Assembly (NCBI GenBank): GCA_004356415.1
Contig: SMWN01000010.1
Location: 1-7,671 of the forward strand
DNA: 7,671 nucleotides
Reading direction: 5' to 3'
Origin: Gammaproteobacteria bacterium
Lineage (GTDB): Bacteria; Pseudomonadota; Gammaproteobacteria; Eutrophobiales; Eutrophobiaceae
Shown in pieces: positions 5,313 to 7,671 of the stretch. Position numbers and translations under genes: made by a program. Under the pieces are notes generated by a model. The model had not been told where the DNA came from, did no database searches, and was given only the letters and a program-made list of their open reading frames with translations. Positions within the stretch are counted from its first letter, which is position 1. Each line of letters begins with the position of its first letter.

Positions 5313-7359
5313 CTCTGGCAATCCTGATGCCGACATGGTCGTATCCGGCATCTGATCTAAGCTTATCTCTTTTAGCACTTCTGATTGCCTGTTGTGGGCT
5401 AATGTATGCCCCACCTCTCACGACTCTGTATGTACAGTCACCTCCCTCCCAGACTCCACCATCGTTTGGGGCAGCCTTGTAATTTTCGTGCCAGCAATCT
5501 CTTACCCATTCTGCGACATTGCCTGCAGTATCATGAAGCCCAAATTTATTTGCTTCAAAACCACCCACTTTTGACGGCTTGCGGGGATCCAGGCCAGTTT
5601 CGCAACCGAAGCAGTGTGCTTTTCCTGCTTCCTCGTTGTAGCCCCACCAGAATGAAGACTTGGTACCGGTCGATGCCGCATATTCCCACTCACTTTCACT
5701 CAGTAATCGGTACTTTTTACCTGTCTGTTCAGAAAGCCATTTTGTATAATAGTAGGCATCATCCCATTCCACATAGATGACAGGGTGTGTCTTCCTATCC
5801 ATATAGAGATCATCGGGCGGTTTCCGATTGTTTGCTTTGGCGAAACGATCATACTCAACAAATGTTACTTCGTATTTACTCACAGCAAATGATTTTACCT
5901 TGACTGTGTGTCTTGGTCTTTCATCAGTAAACCGAGATGATGAAGAACTACCCATCTCAAATGCCCCCGCCGGAATGACGACCATGACAGGAGTTTTCCC
6001 TCCATCTTTTAAATCATCCTGAAATTCCTTTTTACTCACCAATGTCGGCGCAGGCGTCGATTCTGGTATAGGTTGCTCTTTTTCAACAATACTATCCGTC
6101 TTTGCTACAGGTTCGGTTGTTGCTTCAGCGGCTTGTTCTACCTCAGCTGTACTTTCCGACATTTCAGACGGAGTAGAAGAAGCTTCGTCCGTTATATCTT
6201 CTTCCACCATGACTTCTACTGAGGCAATATCTTCAGTTGTGATATCAGGTTTTGAGCCACTGAACATGAAATAACCACCGGCAATCAGTGCAACAGACAT
6301 ACCTGCCGCGATACCGACAATCAATCCGGTTTTACTTTTCTCTGAGATATCAGCACTTACCGGTTTTTCATCCGGCGTTACATCAACTACATCGGCCGCC
6401 CGTGGGGTGTCCGCTGGCTCTTCTACGGCATCATCTGTCAAAGGCGCCGCTTCCGCTTCATCTTCAGTTGATTCAACGACCTCATCCTGGCCAGTATCAG
6501 GTGATATTTCCATCTCAGCAGCAGTGTCAGCCTTTTGTGTACCTGGGGTTGTGATGTCATCATCGTCTTCTTCTTCAACTACAACGGTTTCAGTCACGCT
6601 GTCATCAATGATTTTAACCACGACAGCCGTTGTATTATCCTGCCTCGGCATGGCCGCGTCTTCTACAGCGTCCATCAGGGCTTCGGCACATTCTTTTGGC
6701 GTGTCTGACCAGTCAGAATATTGAATAATTTTTCCTTCGCTTAAGGTATCCAGTCCATCAGAGCAGATGATTAATTTGTCATTGTGTTCCAGCGTGAACG
6801 GAGTAGGGGGGCAGTCGATTTCGGCGATATCAGTACCAGTGACCGCACTCATCAGCATATTCCTGGACAATCCTGGCTCAGCTTCAATGGGCGTACCTGC
6901 CGCTTCCATTCTGTCCAGAAAGCCGCCATAACTATGATCGTCATTTAACTTGGTAAGTTTTCTGTCGCGAAGTAGGTACAAATGACTATCACCAACGCTT
7001 ACCCACCATAAATGATCCCCCTCGATTACCAGGCCAATCATGGTACATCCCATACCATCAAGCGCAGGGGTTTCTTTAACTGTATCTGTAATGGCGCCAT
7101 TCGCCCGCAATAAACTCTCATTAAGTGTCTCAGCGAGATCATCGGAGGGATAATTAGTGGTGACATATTTGTTGAATGCCTGAACGGCCATGTTACTGGC
7201 CACGTTTCCAGCAGCATGGCCGCCCATTCCGTCGGCTACAATAACTAAAGCACTGGGAACATCATGGGCATCAGTGAGGTGGGTGATTAGAAAAGCATCT
7301 TCCTGATAATCACGCGCACCATCTATTTGTGTGCCTGCTATTATTGATTGAAAAGCCAT
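5302..7359 (-). CDS. Transmembrane PP2C Ser/Thr phosphatase fused to a periplasmic FGE/SUMF1-like domain
   Basis: The 685-residue protein has three parts. Residues 1-252 form a PP2C (PPM, Stp1-type) phosphatase with the metal and catalytic motifs intact: RDYQED (16-21), DGMGGHAAG (43-51), VGDSH (122-126), SDG (200-202) and the final DN (241-242). A very acidic linker (about 253-340) leads to KSK and one membrane helix (about 344-366). A second acidic Ser/Thr/Pro-rich linker follows to about 450. Residues 456-684 form a formylglycine-generating-enzyme (sulfatase-modifying factor) domain: VIPAGAFEMGSS (461-472), DERPRHTVKVKSF (479-491), YRLLSESEWEYAA (550-562), GLHDTAGNVAEWVRDCW (607-623) and RVVRGGAY (645-652). 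The positive-inside rule places the phosphatase in the cytoplasm and the FGE domain in the periplasm. The catalytic cysteine pair expected after RVVRGG is replaced by Ser654 and Ile659, so modifying activity is unlikely; Cys583, 586, 622 and 642 may form disulfides. It probably dephosphorylates Ser/Thr-kinase substrates in response to an envelope signal. No kinase or FHA gene is in view. No strong ribosome binding site precedes the ATG. Confidence 0.9.
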   Translation of the reverse strand: MAFQSIIAGTQIDGARDYQEDAFLITHLTDAHDVPSALVIVADGMGGHAAGNVASNMAVQAFNKYVTTNYPSDDLAETLNESLLRANGAITDTVKETPALDGMGCTMIGLVIEGDHLWWVSVGDSHLYLLRDRKLTKLNDDHSYGGFLDRMEAAGTPIEAEPGLSRNMLMSAVTGTDIAEIDCPPTPFTLEHNDKLIICSDGLDTLSEGKIIQYSDWSDTPKECAEALMDAVEDAAMPRQDNTTAVVVKIIDDSVTETVVVEEEDDDDITTPGTQKADTAAEMEISPDTGQDEVVESTEDEAEAAPLTDDAVEEPADTPRAADVVDVTPDEKPVSADISEKSKTGLIVGIAAGMSVALIAGGYFMFSGSKPDITTEDIASVEVMVEEDITDEASSTPSEMSESTAEVEQAAEATTEPVAKTDSIVEKEQPIPESTPAPTLVSKKEFQDDLKDGGKTPVMVVIPAGAFEMGSSSSSRFTDERPRHTVKVKSFAVSKYEVTFVEYDRFAKANNRKPPDDLYMDRKTHPVIYVEWDDAYYYTKWLSEQTGKKYRLLSESEWEYAASTGTKSSFWWGYNEEAGKAHCFGCETGLDPRKPSKVGGFEANKFGLHDTAGNVAEWVRDCWHENYKAAPNDGGVWEGGDCTYRVVRGGAYISPQQAIRSAKRDKLRSDAGYDHVGIRIARALD

Positions 7360-7671
7360 TATTTTTCTAATTTCGAGGAGTTAGTTCTTTGCATATCTTT
7401 AATCTATGATTTGTATTTTTACTACCACTTTAATCTGTTTTCAGTATTGTGATGACAGCTCAACATAGGTTACCTTGAATCAAGCGATGCAGCGTTTCTG
7501 GTATCCTACCAGCGATTGTTTGTATTACAAAATAAATTATTGATTTTTATATTGATTTTGAGGATAAAATTGATTCATCTAACAAGTAATTAACTTATTA
7601 AACGAATGTAAAGATATCAGGAAAAAAATCGCAAATTGTATGCTCTGGGACAAAGAAAGTTTGGCTCGCGA
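7360..7671. other. Gene-poor right end, upstream region of the phosphatase gene
   Basis: These 312 AT-rich bp hold no complete gene that I can support. They should contain the promoter of the leftward phosphatase gene and perhaps the start of a rightward gene beyond the edge. ATG at 7640 opens a frame of ten codons to the end of the window, too short to identify. Two palindromes, at 7474-7484 and 7498-7512, are described separately. Confidence 0.5.
7474..7512. promoter_or_regulatory. Two adjacent palindromes upstream of the phosphatase gene
   Basis: CTTGAATCAAG (7474-7484) is a perfect 5-1-5 inverted repeat, and CTGGTATCCTACCAG (7498-7512) is a perfect 6-3-6 inverted repeat. Their centres are 26 bp apart and lie 120-146 bp before the phosphatase start. 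They could be operator sites. The second could also form a small RNA hairpin, but no T-run follows it. No regulator is recognised. Confidence 0.3.

Noticed and set aside
5392..6724. Several plus-strand frames opposite the phosphatase/FGE gene
   Set aside because: They are low-complexity antisense shadows of a gene with clear domains throughout.
7570..7593. GAGGA followed by TTG at 7570, a possible small ORF
   Set aside because: The frame stops after seven codons, so there is no support for a gene.
7640..7671. Possible start of a rightward gene at ATG 7640
   Set aside because: Only ten codons are visible, and the nearest AGGA (7619-7622) is too far upstream for a normal ribosome binding site.

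Overview
The window looks like ordinary chromosomal DNA from a moderately AT-rich proteobacterium, most likely a gammaproteobacterium. The Rdx/SelW-like protein, the short CYTH protein, the AmpG-type permease and the MoaA N-terminus all have close relatives there. This is a judgement from protein families, because no rRNA or other phylogenetic marker is present. There is no sign of phage, insertion sequence, CRISPR or tRNA.

Layout. At the left edge (1-73, minus strand) lies the first 24 codons of moaA (GTP 3',8-cyclase, molybdenum cofactor synthesis). It diverges, across a 330-bp gap, from a large OFA-family (oxalate/formate antiporter-like) MFS transporter (404-2095). That gap holds a 15-bp palindrome and five tandem 21-bp repeats ending 24 bp before the transporter start. 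A small multi-pass membrane protein (2127-2390) follows 31 bp after the transporter, apparently in the same transcript. A convergent minus-strand CYTH (triphosphate tunnel) protein lies at 2560-3033, and between the two is a palindrome-rich, repeat-like stretch. Divergent from CYTH is an AmpG-like permease (3108-4466). It is followed by a strong 15-bp-stem hairpin in the gap to a convergent gene for an exported protein very rich in His and Tyr (4569-4943). That gene is divergent, across only 50 bp, from a SelW/Rdx-type redox protein (4994-5281). The right third is one long minus-strand gene (5302-7359), followed by 312 bp without a recognisable complete gene.

Functional picture. The window is mostly a string of short, alternately oriented units rather than one pathway. 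The moaA/OFA pairing could relate to formate metabolism, since molybdenum- or tungsten-dependent formate dehydrogenases need the cofactor, but this is inference. The most unusual gene is the long one. It has a cytoplasmic PP2C Ser/Thr phosphatase with its metal-ligand motifs intact, an acidic linker, one membrane segment, and a C-terminal formylglycine-generating-enzyme-like (FGE/SUMF1) domain predicted to be periplasmic. The positions expected to carry the FGE catalytic cysteines are Ser and Ile, so the domain looks like a sensor or binding module. The gene therefore reads as a receptor-type phosphatase, an architecture that mirrors transmembrane Ser/Thr kinases. I do not see a complete new multigene system here. 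The receptor phosphatase, the coding-like tandem repeat before the OFA gene, the unknown small membrane protein next to the transporter, and the His/Tyr-rich exported protein are the best leads.
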